From Treponema parvum (lineage in GTDB: Bacteria; Spirochaetota; Spirochaetia; Treponematales; Treponemataceae): a DNA stretch of 64,000 bases. A program made the translations under genes and the position numbers. A model generated the notes under the pieces. That model had not been told where the DNA came from. It saw only the letters and a list, made by a program, of their open reading frames with translations, and made no database searches. Position 1 is the stretch's first letter. Each line of letters begins with the position of its first letter. Location of the stretch: the NCBI RefSeq assembly GCF_017893965.1, contig NZ_CP054142.1:2170001-2234000 (forward strand), read 5' to 3'. Below, in pieces: positions 9,157-17,167 of the stretch.

Positions 9157-10046
9157 GGGTCTTTCCTCCCGTTGCCGTGCCGTTCGGTAAAAAAATTTTT
9201 TACGGATTTTATCGCACGCATTCTCGCCGCTATTATTCCGTGCCGCGGAGCAAAAAAAAGAATTGCAGTAAACACAAAAAACTGCAAAGTCACGATACAG
9301 CCTCCGGCGGAACCGTTTAAAAAATAGCTTATATAAGCGCCTAAAGAAGACGTAACGACGCCTATAAATACGGAAAGCTTCATCATCGTAGAAAATCGAT
9401 CGGTTAAAAGATATGCGACGGCTCCCGGCGTTACAAGCATTGCCACCACAAGAATACTTCCTACGGTCTCTAAGGCTGCGATCGCCGTAGCGGCAAGCAG
9501 CGTGAGAAGCAGCAAATGCAGCGCATTAACGTTAAGCCCTATCGCACGGGCATGAGCGGCGTCAAAAGAGAACAATCTGAGGTCTTTCCATATGAGCAAT
9601 ATTACGGAAAGGCTTATTCCCGCAATGATAAGGGTCTGAATAATATCTTTGTCTGCAATTCCGAGGATGTTTCCCATGATGATCGTATTTAGGCTTATGT
9701 TGCTTGGAAAAAGCGATATAAGTAAAACCCCCGCAGCAAAAAAAGTCGTATATACTATTCCTATTACGGCATCTTCGCGTATCCTCGTTCTTTTTTTTAC
9801 AAAATCCATCGCAAATGCGGCAAGCATTCCGCTTATAAAAGCTCCGATCGAAAATGGTATTCCTATTATGTAGGCGGCTGCGACACCGGGGACTACCGCA
9901 TGTGAAAGGGCGTCTCCGAGCAGCGACCAACCTTTTAGGACAACAAAGCATGAAAGCAAAGCGCACGCTCCGCCTATTGCGCCGCTTACCAAAATCGCCT
10001 TTATCATGTATTCGTATTGAAAAGGAATCAGTAAATTTATGCTCAT
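9147..10046 (-). CDS. troC: Metal ABC transporter permease (TroC/MntC-like)
   Basis: 299 residues, ABC-3 family inner-membrane permease. It shares [25 protein letters not shown] and [19 protein letters not shown] with its downstream paralogue. The C-terminal tail is basic ([19 protein letters not shown]). It overlaps the upstream ATPase gene by 4 bp (ATGA) and the downstream permease by 10 bp. It forms the channel of the Tro-type metal importer. Confidence 0.9.
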   Translation of the reverse strand: MSINLLIPFQYEYMIKAILVSGAIGGACALLSCFVVLKGWSLLGDALSHAVVPGVAAAYIIGIPFSIGAFISGMLAAFAMDFVKKRTRIREDAVIGIVYTTFFAAGVLLISLFPSNISLNTIIMGNILGIADKDIIQTLIIAGISLSVILLIWKDLRLFSFDAAHARAIGLNVNALHLLLLTLLAATAIAALETVGSILVVAMLVTPGAVAYLLTDRFSTMMKLSVFIGVVTSSLGAYISYFLNGSAGGCIVTLQFFVFTAILFFAPRHGIIAARMRAIKSVKNFFTERHGNGRKDPCF

Positions 10047-10942
10047 TTATCATTCGTCCTTTGAAGAACATCAGTGTTTCTTATACCGCTCAAGTCCGGA
10101 TCGCCTCCGTTTTTAAGAATCAGAGCTCCTTCGTCATCCGTAAGAATTCTAAATTCGTGCCGGCTTTCTTTGGGATCGTCCGTGTGATCGAACCTGACGC
10201 TTCTAAGGGCGCCTCCGAACGCTTCGATAAGGTTATCGGCCGTAAACGTCGTTTCGGTGGGACCGGATGCAAGAACCGTCCTGTTTATAATCACTACATG
10301 GTCGCAGAATTCGGGAACGGAACCTAAGTCATGCGTAGAAACCAAGATCAGATGGCCGTCGTCTCTAAGTTCCCGAAGGAGCTCTATTATCGCCGTCTCC
10401 GTTTTCAGATCGACTCCCGTAAACGGTTCGTCAAGAAGGATGATTTTTCCCTGTTGCGCCAAGGCTCTCGCAAGAAAGATCCGTTTTTTTTGGCCGCCTG
10501 AAAGCTCTCCTATCTGTCGATCTTTAAAATCCTGCATTTGTACACGCTCAAGGCTGTGAGCGACAATTTCTTTATCGCGTTTACCGGGAATACGAAAAAG
10601 ATTCATACGGCCGTATCGCCCCATCATTACGACATCCCATACGCTTACGGGAAACGACCAATCCACTTCTTCCGACTGCGGAACATATGCTATAAGGTTT
10701 TGTTTGTGCGCCGTGTTCACGGGCATTCCGCAAATCTTTACGAAACCTTTTACGGGTTTGATAAAGCCCATAATAGTTTTAAATAACGTGGATTTGCCGC
10801 TGCCGTTAACGCCGACAAGAGCCGTAATTGTTCCGGCGCTCAATTTAAATGACGCATTATAAAGCGCTACATGTCCGTTATTATACGCTGCGCTTACGTC
10901 GCTTACTTCAATCTCAACGGGAAAGTTCAAACTCGGATCCAT
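10043..10942 (-). CDS. troB: Metal ABC transporter ATP-binding protein (TroB/MntB-like)
   Basis: 299 residues, one ABC domain. Seen: Walker [10 protein letters not shown] (~residue 43), Q-loop [10 protein letters not shown] characteristic of Mn/Zn/Fe importers, signature [18 protein letters not shown], Walker [13 protein letters not shown], and switch His in VSTHDLGSV. The C-terminal ~60 residues (after NRTVLASGP) extend beyond the usual domain and carry a ...[20 protein letters not shown] segment of unknown role. GAGGT lies upstream of the ATG. It energises the two downstream permeases. Confidence 0.93.
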   Translation of the reverse strand: MDPSLNFPVEIEVSDVSAAYNNGHVALYNASFKLSAGTITALVGVNGSGKSTLFKTIMGFIKPVKGFVKICGMPVNTAHKQNLIAYVPQSEEVDWSFPVSVWDVVMMGRYGRMNLFRIPGKRDKEIVAHSLERVQMQDFKDRQIGELSGGQKKRIFLARALAQQGKIILLDEPFTGVDLKTETAIIELLRELRDDGHLILVSTHDLGSVPEFCDHVVIINRTVLASGPTETTFTADNLIEAFGGALRSVRFDHTDDPKESRHEFRILTDDEGALILKNGGDPDLSGIRNTDVLQRTNDK

Positions 10943-11023
10943 AATTTTACCTCACCGTGTTGCGTAACAACTTTTTACAAGCTGTCCTCGCATTTTTAAA
11001 GTTACCTCTAAAAATTGCAGTTT

Positions 11024-11959
11024 TTAGAGGTTCCCTTCAAAACCTTTTACGATAGTATTTGCATTGTATTCAAGCATTTTCAAATACGTCGGAGCGTCTC
11101 CGTCCTCATAGGTTAAAGAATCAACATACAAAACGCCTCCGTAATAAGCGCCGGTCTCTTTGCAGACCTGAAGCTGCGGTTTATTGCTGATAGTGCTTTC
11201 GGAAAAAGCGACGGGGATCTTATTCTTTCGTATAGTGTCCACAACTTTTTGAATTTGCCGGGGACTTCCCTCTTCGTCGGCATTCACAGGCCATAAATAC
11301 AATTCCTTCATATCGTAGTCGCGAATAAGATACGAAAAGGCGCCTTCGCATGTTACCAGCCATCTTTGTTCGGCAGGTATTTCCAAAAGTTTTTCAGCCA
11401 TAAAGACGTCGACTTTTTTGATGTTTTCGCTATAAGACGCAGCGTTGGCGTCGTATGTTTTTGCGTTAGCCGGATCCAAGTCCGTAAACGCTTTTCGAAT
11501 ATTTTCTACATATATAAGAGCGTTTTTAGGAGACATCCATGAATGCGGATTAGGCATACCGTCATACGGTCCCTCTCCGATTCCCAGAGGTTCTATTCCG
11601 TCGCTCAAATTTACGCTCGGCACGTTTTTTACGCTTCCCATGAATTTTTCAAACCAGCGCTCAAGTCCAAAGCCGTTCCTCAATACAAGATCCGCAGACT
11701 GCGCTTTTACGATATCGAGCGGAGTCGGTTCATACTCGTGTATTTCAGCTCCCGGCTTGGTGATGGATTCTACGAGAATCTTATCTCCTCCGATATTCTG
11801 CGCCATGTCCTGAAGAATCGTAAACGTAGTTACCACCCGTTTGGGGCGCACCGAAACCTGCGCACTCGCCGTCTCCGCGCTTTTTTTTGAGCATCCCGTC
11901 GTAACGGCCGAAACGGCGACCAAAGCGACTGCAGCAACAGATCTGATATATTTTTTCAT
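11024..11959 (-). CDS. troA: Metal-binding lipoprotein of ABC importer (TroA/PsaA-like)
   Basis: 311 residues, cluster A-I solute-binding protein. A lipoprotein signal ends in VTTGC with Cys23 as the lipidation site. Expected metal ligands are visible: His74 (AEIHEYEPTP), His139 (NPHSWMSP), Glu205 (VTCEGAFSYL) and Asp280 (YVDSL). The Glu at the third position and the downstream NADEEGSP match the Mn/Fe-type PsaA/MtsA/SitA group, whereas Zn-type TroA/ZnuA have His there. An AGGAG site precedes the ATG. It is the first gene of the four-gene operon, about 295 nt downstream of an operator-bearing promoter. Confidence 0.92.
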   Translation of the reverse strand: MKKYIRSVAAVALVAVSAVTTGCSKKSAETASAQVSVRPKRVVTTFTILQDMAQNIGGDKILVESITKPGAEIHEYEPTPLDIVKAQSADLVLRNGFGLERWFEKFMGSVKNVPSVNLSDGIEPLGIGEGPYDGMPNPHSWMSPKNALIYVENIRKAFTDLDPANAKTYDANAASYSENIKKVDVFMAEKLLEIPAEQRWLVTCEGAFSYLIRDYDMKELYLWPVNADEEGSPRQIQKVVDTIRKNKIPVAFSESTISNKPQLQVCKETGAYYGGVLYVDSLTYEDGDAPTYLKMLEYNANTIVKGFEGNL

Positions 11960-12229
11960 TTAACCACTCCTATAAAAACGGCGTGCGAGGAAATTTCGAT
12001 TTCCGAGAATGCCGTTTTCGTGCGCTCTTTGCGCACAGTTAATAAACGACGTTTGCCTAAAGGCAAACTCGAAATTAAATTGAACGGCGATATTTCAGAC
12101 GTTCAATTTAAACACTCCTTAAAATTGCACGAGGGAGAAAATTTCGATTTTCGACCGAGTGCAATTAGTGCGCTCTTTGCGCACAGTTTAAGACGCCATG
12201 AGCGGGAACCCCGCAGCAATGCGCCCTGT
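11960..12229 (-). other. Structured 5' leader of the tro operon
   Basis: About 270 bp without a credible gene, expected to be the tro mRNA leader. It holds a chain of inverted repeats: GGAAAT/ATTTCC around TTCG (11987-12004 area) inside AAAACGGC/GCCGTTTT arms, GTGCGC/GCGCAC (from 12019), GTTTGCC/GGCAAAC (12051-12068), AAATTGAACG/CGTTCAATTT (near 12075-12112), and AATTGCAC/GTGCAATT enclosing GAAAAT/ATTTTC (near 12124-12165). A second copy of GTGCGCTCTTTGCGCACAGT follows near 12169. No known riboswitch was recognised. Confidence 0.55.
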
Positions 12230-12232
12230 GAT

Positions 12233-12292
12233 ATGTAGTAAAGACTACATATCCTCGACACAAATGTAGCACAGACTACATTATTATGTCAA
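12233..12292 (-). promoter_or_regulatory. tro operon promoter with two MntR/TroR-type operators
   Basis: Minus strand: TTGACA (12287-12292), 18-bp spacer, TACATT (12263-12268). Two 18-bp palindromes of consensus ATGTAG(T/C)A(A/C)AGACTACAT lie at 12233-12250 and 12264-12281. Their starts are 31 bp apart, about three helical turns. The upstream one sits between -35 and -10, and the other spans the expected transcript start. The first is part of a perfect 10-bp inverted repeat with a 4-bp spacer (12230-12253). Repression by the adjacent metalloregulator is the obvious model. Confidence 0.8.
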
Positions 12293-12444
12293 GAACTATC
12301 CGTAAAATTTCCGGGATAAAATCATAGGTCGAATATCGAGTTTTGAAAATACCAGAGCGGAACCCTGAAAAGCGTCGGTCGGCAAGTTGACCTCAACGAA
12401 TTTGCTTTGCAAACTCGCAGTCGACTCATATAAACGGCTCGGCT

Positions 12445-12861
12445 TCAATGTTCCGAAAGAAAATTTTTCATACATTCAAGCGTTTCAGGGCTTATGTGAT
12501 GTTCCAAACCTTCCGAATCCATGACGGCCGTCTTTTCGCTTACGCCGATCTTCAGCAAAAAGTTATACACTATGCTATGCCGCTTTGCGCATTCATTCGC
12601 AAAAACGCGTCCTTTTTCGGTAAGGATTATCGGCTTGTGAGGTTCGTTCAATATAAAACCGTTGGATTTTAACCGCTGTAAAACCTGAATCACGGAAACA
12701 TGACTCACCCCGAAATGCCGCGCAAGATCCATGACTCGGCATGAGCCGTTATTTTTAATTATTTTTGCAATGACTTCAGTGTAATCTTCCAGAATTTCAA
12801 CCGCATGATCTGCGCGGGTGCGTGAAAAAGCAAGCGACGCTTCCGTTTTTTTTTCAGGCAT
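12445..12861 (-). CDS. troR: MntR/TroR-type DtxR-family metalloregulator
   Basis: 138 residues from the ATG at 12861, chosen because AGAGGA lies 7 nt upstream and the length matches MntR; an in-frame ATG 38 codons earlier lacks this. Winged-helix DNA-binding part: VMDLARHFGVSHVSVIQVLQRLKSNGFI. Metal ligands of the MntR class are all present: Asp26 and Glu29 in LEDYTEVIA, His in KRHSIV, and DSEGLEHH near the C-terminus. The Asp at the first position (Met in DtxR) goes with Mn sensing. There is no SH3-like C-terminal domain. It reads in the same direction as, and lies upstream of, the tro promoter, which it probably represses when Mn is plentiful. Confidence 0.9.
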   Translation of the reverse strand: MPEKKTEASLAFSRTRADHAVEILEDYTEVIAKIIKNNGSCRVMDLARHFGVSHVSVIQVLQRLKSNGFILNEPHKPIILTEKGRVFANECAKRHSIVYNFLLKIGVSEKTAVMDSEGLEHHISPETLECMKNFLSEH

Positions 12862-13018
12862 TTTACAATCCTCTTTAATATTCCCCGGTTTTATAAAAAA
12901 GTTTTGAGGGCTATGATCATTACTATAAGACATTTTCCGCACCTCGTACAGTTCCGGCAGCGCCCTGCCCGACATTATTTATTGCAGTGTTTTTACTTTA
13001 ACATCAATTAACGGATAT

Positions 13019-14638
13019 ATGGAAAATATACAAAAAGCAAAATCCGAAGACCTTTATACCGACAATCCGGCTCTCATTACGGCGCAAAAGGTTTTTCACA
13101 TAGACTATTTATATCCGTGGCAGCAGCTTGTAATTTCAAACATTATGGAAGCGGCGGCCGAAGCGAAGACAAACGCCTCAACGCCGGATATTGCGGCGCA
13201 CGACACCGACGAAGCGGAAAGAGGAAAACAGATCGTCCTTTTGCCTACGGGCGCCGGAAAATCGCTTTGCTTTTTAATTCCCGCTCTTCTTTTGCCGGGA
13301 GCGACCCTTGTGATATACCCGCTTCTTGCGCTTATGTCGGATCAAAAGCGGCGCATGGATGAAAACGGAATTTCAAATGTCGTATTTTGCGGTAACCAGA
13401 GCAAAGAAGAAAGAGAAGAATGTTTTAAAAAGATCGCAGACGGCGCAAAGGTGATCCTTGCGAATCCTGAAGTATTACAAAACGAAGCGCTTATCGAACG
13501 ACTTTCCGAATGCGGCATAGCGCACGCTGCGATTGACGAAGCGCACTGTGTTTCGGAATGGGGCGACAGCTTCCGTCCGTCCTATCTTACTTTAGGCAAT
13601 ATCCTTGAAAAATTAAAAGTGCCGCTCATAACAGCATTTACGGCGACGGCTTCGCCCGAAGTATTTAAGCGCATGTCGGAAATTCTTTTCGAAGGAGAAG
13701 CTCACCTTGTGCAAAGCGAAAGCGACAGGCCGAATATTCACTACAACGTAATTTACGCATATGCAAAAAAAAATGAAATTCTGCGCCTTGCGCTCACTGA
13801 AAAGCGTCCGATGCTCATATTCTGTGGGAGCCGCCGAGGGGCGGAAAACACGGCGAGAAATCTGCGCACATATTTTTCTGCGTTAAGCAAAAAAACTGAA
13901 AATTCTTATAATTCCCCCGAAATCGTAAAATTCTATCATGCGGGACTTTCACGTGAAGAAAAAGCGGAAGTCGAAAAATGGTTTTTCCCGAAAGAAAATG
14001 CGATACTTTCCTGCACCTGCGCATTCGGGATGGGTGTGGATAAAAAAAACGTAAGAACCGTCATACACATGGACGTTCCTCATACCGTCGAAAGTTTTAT
14101 ACAGGAAAGCGGACGGGGCGCCCGCGATGGAGGGATTGCCGAGTCGTATCTGTTATGGAATCACGACGATCATAAAAAGTTTTCGTCTTTTCCGGAAAAC
14201 TCCAGAGAAAGAGCCTTGCTTCATTTTGCGGAAAGCCGTTCATGCAGAAGACAAGTCTTGCTCGACGCACTGGGAGCGGAACAGGCCGCCTGTTCCGGAT
14301 GCGACATCTGTAAGTCGCTGGAAAATAGCGGAAATAAAAAATCTTGGCCTTCGGCATATGATCACACAAACGCATGGGACAGGAATTTTACGATCGGGTT
14401 GCTGAGGCGTTACAGCAAGTCACTGCTAAAAGAAGAAGCGCAAGCTCTGATCGGGCAAAGACTTAATTATACGACGCTGCCGGAATTCAAAATGAACGTT
14501 TGGGAAAACGGCGACGTTGCGGAAATAATAAAACAACTGCAACAAGAAAAGCAAATATATACTTGCCGCTGGCCGTGGAAAAATAAGATAGCCGTCGCTC
14601 ATATCCGCAAAAACAAGCGAGCGAAGTACGCAACGTAA
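13019..14638 (+). CDS. RecQ-like ATP-dependent DNA helicase
   Basis: 539 residues, superfamily 2. Seen: Walker A LLPTGAGKSLCF (~residue 78), DEAH box AAIDEAHCVSEWGDSFRPSY, motif III TAFTATASP, motif V SCTCAFGMGVDKKNVR and motif VI QESGRGARDGG. A Cys cluster (SCRRQVLLDALG, CSGCDIC) matches the RecQ zinc-binding domain. The winged-helix region is short and there is no HRDC domain, so it is a compact RecQ-type enzyme rather than the classical ~600-residue RecQ. A ribosome binding site is not evident. It is divergent from troR. Confidence 0.9.
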   Translation: MENIQKAKSEDLYTDNPALITAQKVFHIDYLYPWQQLVISNIMEAAAEAKTNASTPDIAAHDTDEAERGKQIVLLPTGAGKSLCFLIPALLLPGATLVIYPLLALMSDQKRRMDENGISNVVFCGNQSKEEREECFKKIADGAKVILANPEVLQNEALIERLSECGIAHAAIDEAHCVSEWGDSFRPSYLTLGNILEKLKVPLITAFTATASPEVFKRMSEILFEGEAHLVQSESDRPNIHYNVIYAYAKKNEILRLALTEKRPMLIFCGSRRGAENTARNLRTYFSALSKKTENSYNSPEIVKFYHAGLSREEKAEVEKWFFPKENAILSCTCAFGMGVDKKNVRTVIHMDVPHTVESFIQESGRGARDGGIAESYLLWNHDDHKKFSSFPENSRERALLHFAESRSCRRQVLLDALGAEQAACSGCDICKSLENSGNKKSWPSAYDHTNAWDRNFTIGLLRRYSKSLLKEEAQALIGQRLNYTTLPEFKMNVWENGDVAEIIKQLQQEKQIYTCRWPWKNKIAVAHIRKNKRAKYAT

Positions 14639-14749
14639 AGGTTATGCAAGCGCGACTCTTACAATTGCCAAGTTGCGACGCCGAACTTTATAAAGCTGTC
14701 GCAAATGAGCTGAATTGAAAGGTCGGGGCAAAATCAAGTCGCCGACTTT

Positions 14750-15160
14750 TCAGCGCGATACGCCTAATTTTTCTTTGAGAGCGGATTGTGCGACTGCCGA
14801 AACGTTTATTTTTGCCGCCGTTGCCATATCGTCGAGCCATTCGGGAAGGGTAATATTGCGGCGGACATTTCGGCCTTTTTCCATCCTACGAAAAGCTTCC
14901 AAATCAACATCTATAAGGGATACAAAGGAAGGTCCCGTTTGCGCAAATTCACTGTTTTGCACATCGATATCTTTAATTGTTCGGGCGGCAGGCAGCTCCG
15001 CTTTGTTGTACAATGCGTTACCTATGTAATCTTTGGCCATGCCGATGGCATCGGCAAGACCGTAGCCTTCCGTTGCTCCATTCAAGTCGGGAATGCTCAC
15101 CAGATATGTGTCTTTTTTATCACCCGTTTGTGTAAAAATCGCCGGATATACAACAGTCAT
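14750..15160 (-). CDS. HicB-family antitoxin-like protein, orphan
   Basis: About 136 residues. The N-terminal part is the HicB partial RNase-H-like fold (YPAIFTQTGDKKDTYLVSIPDLNGATEGYGLADAI...). The C-terminal part is a ribbon-helix-helix-like segment (RRNITLPEWLDDMATAAKINVSAVAQSALKEKL). The ATG at 15160 is preferred over an upstream GTG that overlaps the -10 box. No hicA toxin frame is visible on either side (14639-14749 or 15161-15213), so it is either a solitary regulator or a remnant of a toxin-antitoxin pair. Confidence 0.82.
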   Translation of the reverse strand: MTVVYPAIFTQTGDKKDTYLVSIPDLNGATEGYGLADAIGMAKDYIGNALYNKAELPAARTIKDIDVQNSEFAQTGPSFVSLIDVDLEAFRRMEKGRNVRRNITLPEWLDDMATAAKINVSAVAQSALKEKLGVSR

Positions 15161-15170
15161 AATGCCGCAT

Positions 15171-15200
15171 AGTATACACACTTTATACGCATTCTGTCAA
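15171..15200 (-). promoter_or_regulatory. hicB promoter
   Basis: Minus strand: TTGACA (15195-15200), 18-bp spacer, TATACT (15171-15176), 10 nt to the ATG. The expected leader is only ~3-5 nt and has no Shine-Dalgarno. Confidence 0.6.
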
Positions 15201-15213
15201 ATTATTTTAAACG

Positions 15214-15660
15214 CTAATTCATTTTTATCAAAGGAATGTTTACCGTCGCTGCGCCGTCTATAAAGACCTTGTGTTTTTTGAAGTTGCCGGGCGGCCCCTT
15301 GCCGTCGTAGTTGCTGAAGCCGAACGGCTCTTTGGGTATGCCGATCGCATTCGCGTTTAATTTTCCGTCGCCGTTGACGTCGTGGTAAACGCAAAAAGCA
15401 TAATCGCCGGCTTTGAGCCGTATGCGGTATACCGCTTTTTCTCCGTCCGCTGTCAGTTCGGCGGTTCGATACGGAATGTGTTTACGAAAACTTTCAGAGG
15501 AATCATGGATGCTTATAACAATCGTTCCCGAATTTTCTTTTATACCGGTAACGACGATTTCCGTGTCACAGAGCGCTTCGCCGTCCGTCGCTTGAGGATA
15601 CAGGGAATACGACGAGCTGAAAATCATCGCGCAGAAAAATACGGCGAATAGTTTTTTCAT
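15214..15660 (-). CDS. Exported DUF2141 protein
   Basis: 148 residues. An N-terminal signal peptide (MKKLFAVFFCAMIFSSSYS) is followed by a DUF2141 domain with its hallmark YHDVNGDGKLNANAIGIPKEPFGFSN, which looks like an acidic calcium-type loop. Function unknown; periplasmic or outer-surface location is likely. A very strong AGGAGG precedes the ATG. It is the third gene of a TetR-EFR1-DUF2141 unit, 11 bp after the ferredoxin-flavodoxin gene. Confidence 0.88.
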   Translation of the reverse strand: MKKLFAVFFCAMIFSSSYSLYPQATDGEALCDTEIVVTGIKENSGTIVISIHDSSESFRKHIPYRTAELTADGEKAVYRIRLKAGDYAFCVYHDVNGDGKLNANAIGIPKEPFGFSNYDGKGPPGNFKKHKVFIDGAATVNIPLIKMN

Positions 15661-15671
15661 ATTGCCTCCTG

Positions 15672-16436
15672 TTATTGCGTTGCATAATTTTCAAAGCGGC
15701 ACTGCTCGAATACGTCCCTGCCTATAAGCGTGATCGCCTTTGTCGAACAGTTGTTTATGCAGCGGTAGCATATCGTGCAGTTTCCGGGATGGAATACGGC
15801 TTTATTGTTTTCGATATATAATGATTTTGAAGGACAGTTTGCCGCGCATATGCCGCAGCCGATGCAGCGTTCCGTTCGGATTTTAAGCCGTTCTCTCAAT
15901 TTTTTCGCATGCATTTTAAACCACAGACGCTGTCCGAACAAACCTGCAATTCGATGTAAAAAAGATAAGCCGTCTTTCGGATAGGTTCCCCGCTTTATGG
16001 CATCCGCTGCCTGTACAATCTTCTTTTGTGCCGCAGCTATGAGCGCCCCGTTTTCTTCCGGCGTTTTTTTCAAGAGCTTTACATCGGAAATACAGTCCGG
16101 CATACGCAGGTGTAAGCCTCCCGTAACGGCAGCTCCGCATTTTCGAAGCAGTCGGGCCGCAAGCCCCGCGCCGTCTCCGCTGAAAAGCCCCATCGTCGCG
16201 ATAATAAAAACGCGTTTTCCGCGGAACATAGCGGCGTGTTCCGTAATGAACGCTTTTACGATACGCGGGATGTCGCTGAAATAAATCGGGTAGCCGAGCG
16301 CGATTTCATCCGACGCGCGTAAAACTTCAAGCGCTTCGCGTGATTCCGTGCTGCAAGCTCTGCCGCCGGTCGCTTTTGCGAGCGCTTCCGTACAGTATTT
16401 TGTGTTTCCCGTTCCGCTGAAATAAATTCCGTTCAT
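15672..16436 (-). CDS. EFR1-family flavodoxin-ferredoxin fusion protein
   Basis: 254 residues from the ATG at 16436, chosen because CAGGAGA lies just upstream (a longer frame to 16541 has no such site). The N-terminal flavodoxin-like part begins IYFSGTGNTKYC (FMN phosphate loop). The C-terminal part has two [4Fe-4S] motifs, CIGCGICAANCP and CTICYRCINNC. EFR1 proteins are electron carriers of unknown partner. It sits between a TetR regulator and an exported protein, suggesting a small inducible redox operon. Confidence 0.88.
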   Translation of the reverse strand: MNGIYFSGTGNTKYCTEALAKATGGRACSTESREALEVLRASDEIALGYPIYFSDIPRIVKAFITEHAAMFRGKRVFIIATMGLFSGDGAGLAARLLRKCGAAVTGGLHLRMPDCISDVKLLKKTPEENGALIAAAQKKIVQAADAIKRGTYPKDGLSFLHRIAGLFGQRLWFKMHAKKLRERLKIRTERCIGCGICAANCPSKSLYIENNKAVFHPGNCTICYRCINNCSTKAITLIGRDVFEQCRFENYATQ

Positions 16437-16464
16437 ATCGTCTCCTGCAATAATCCATGCGCCC

Positions 16465-17067
16465 TTACTTAAAAAATGACGGCTCGAGCAAGTCCATAAA
16501 ATCGGTAATTTTTTCTTTCCAATTTTTGTCGTAGTGAACATTTTTCATTGTCGCCAACGCCGTAAGTCCGTGTATAAAAGACCATATCGTTATTAAAATA
16601 TCGTTTTCTTTTTCTTTCGAATATTTATTTTTCTTGAACAATGAAAGGACGCTATTTTTATACAGAATATAGGGTTTGTAATTTTTCTCATCCGGTATAG
16701 ATAAGGTTAAATCGACCTTTATATCGGACGAGGAATACAAAAATTGAAAATAGGCGGGATTGTCAATAAAAAAAGAAACATAGGCTATGCCCAAATTTTT
16801 TAACAATTCGCGAGGCTCCTTATTTTCGCCGATAGCCGATTCAAGCGTTTTCGAAAAACGCTCGGTGATGTGCAGCTGCATCGCGTTCAGTAATTCCTCT
16901 TTGTTGCGAAAATGACTGTACGGAGCTGCGTGACTGACTTTACAAGCTGCCGCCGCTTTTCTCAGCGAAAAAGATTGTACGCCGTCGGTGTTGACGATTT
17001 CGATGCCTTTTTCGATTAGAAGATTTTTTAACCCCTCGCGGTGGTACGGCAGATTCGATTTACACAT
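16465..17067 (-). CDS. TetR/AcrR-family regulator
   Basis: 200 residues. The N-terminal helix-turn-helix is visible (FSLRKAAAACKVSHAAPYSHFRNKEEL), and the C-terminal part resembles the TetR_C WHG-type domain (TIWSFIHGLTALA). The ATG at 17067 is chosen because GAGGAGGGG lies 5 nt upstream; an earlier ATG at 17085 would place this site inside the coding region. It is the first gene of the unit and probably autoregulates it; the ligand is unknown. Confidence 0.9.
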   Translation of the reverse strand: MCKSNLPYHREGLKNLLIEKGIEIVNTDGVQSFSLRKAAAACKVSHAAPYSHFRNKEELLNAMQLHITERFSKTLESAIGENKEPRELLKNLGIAYVSFFIDNPAYFQFLYSSSDIKVDLTLSIPDEKNYKPYILYKNSVLSLFKKNKYSKEKENDILITIWSFIHGLTALATMKNVHYDKNWKEKITDFMDLLEPSFFK

Positions 17068-17100
17068 AGATACCCCTCCTCTCATCTTTATAATGTCTAG

Positions 17101-17129
17101 ATTATAATGCGGAATCTTTACAGTGTCAA
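17101..17129 (-). promoter_or_regulatory. Full-consensus sigma70-type promoter of the tetR operon
   Basis: Minus strand: TTGACA (17124-17129), exactly 17 bp, TATAAT (17101-17106). TTATAATG occurs twice as a direct repeat around TCTAGA here, a possible regulator contact site. Confidence 0.8.
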
Positions 17130-17167
17130 GTTCGAAACGGTCGCAATGCAGTTTAAATCGGCTAACC

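Noticed and set aside
12020-12238. 72-residue plus-strand frame in the tro leader
   Set aside because: It lies entirely in inverted repeats and overlaps the operators; no homology or ribosome binding site.
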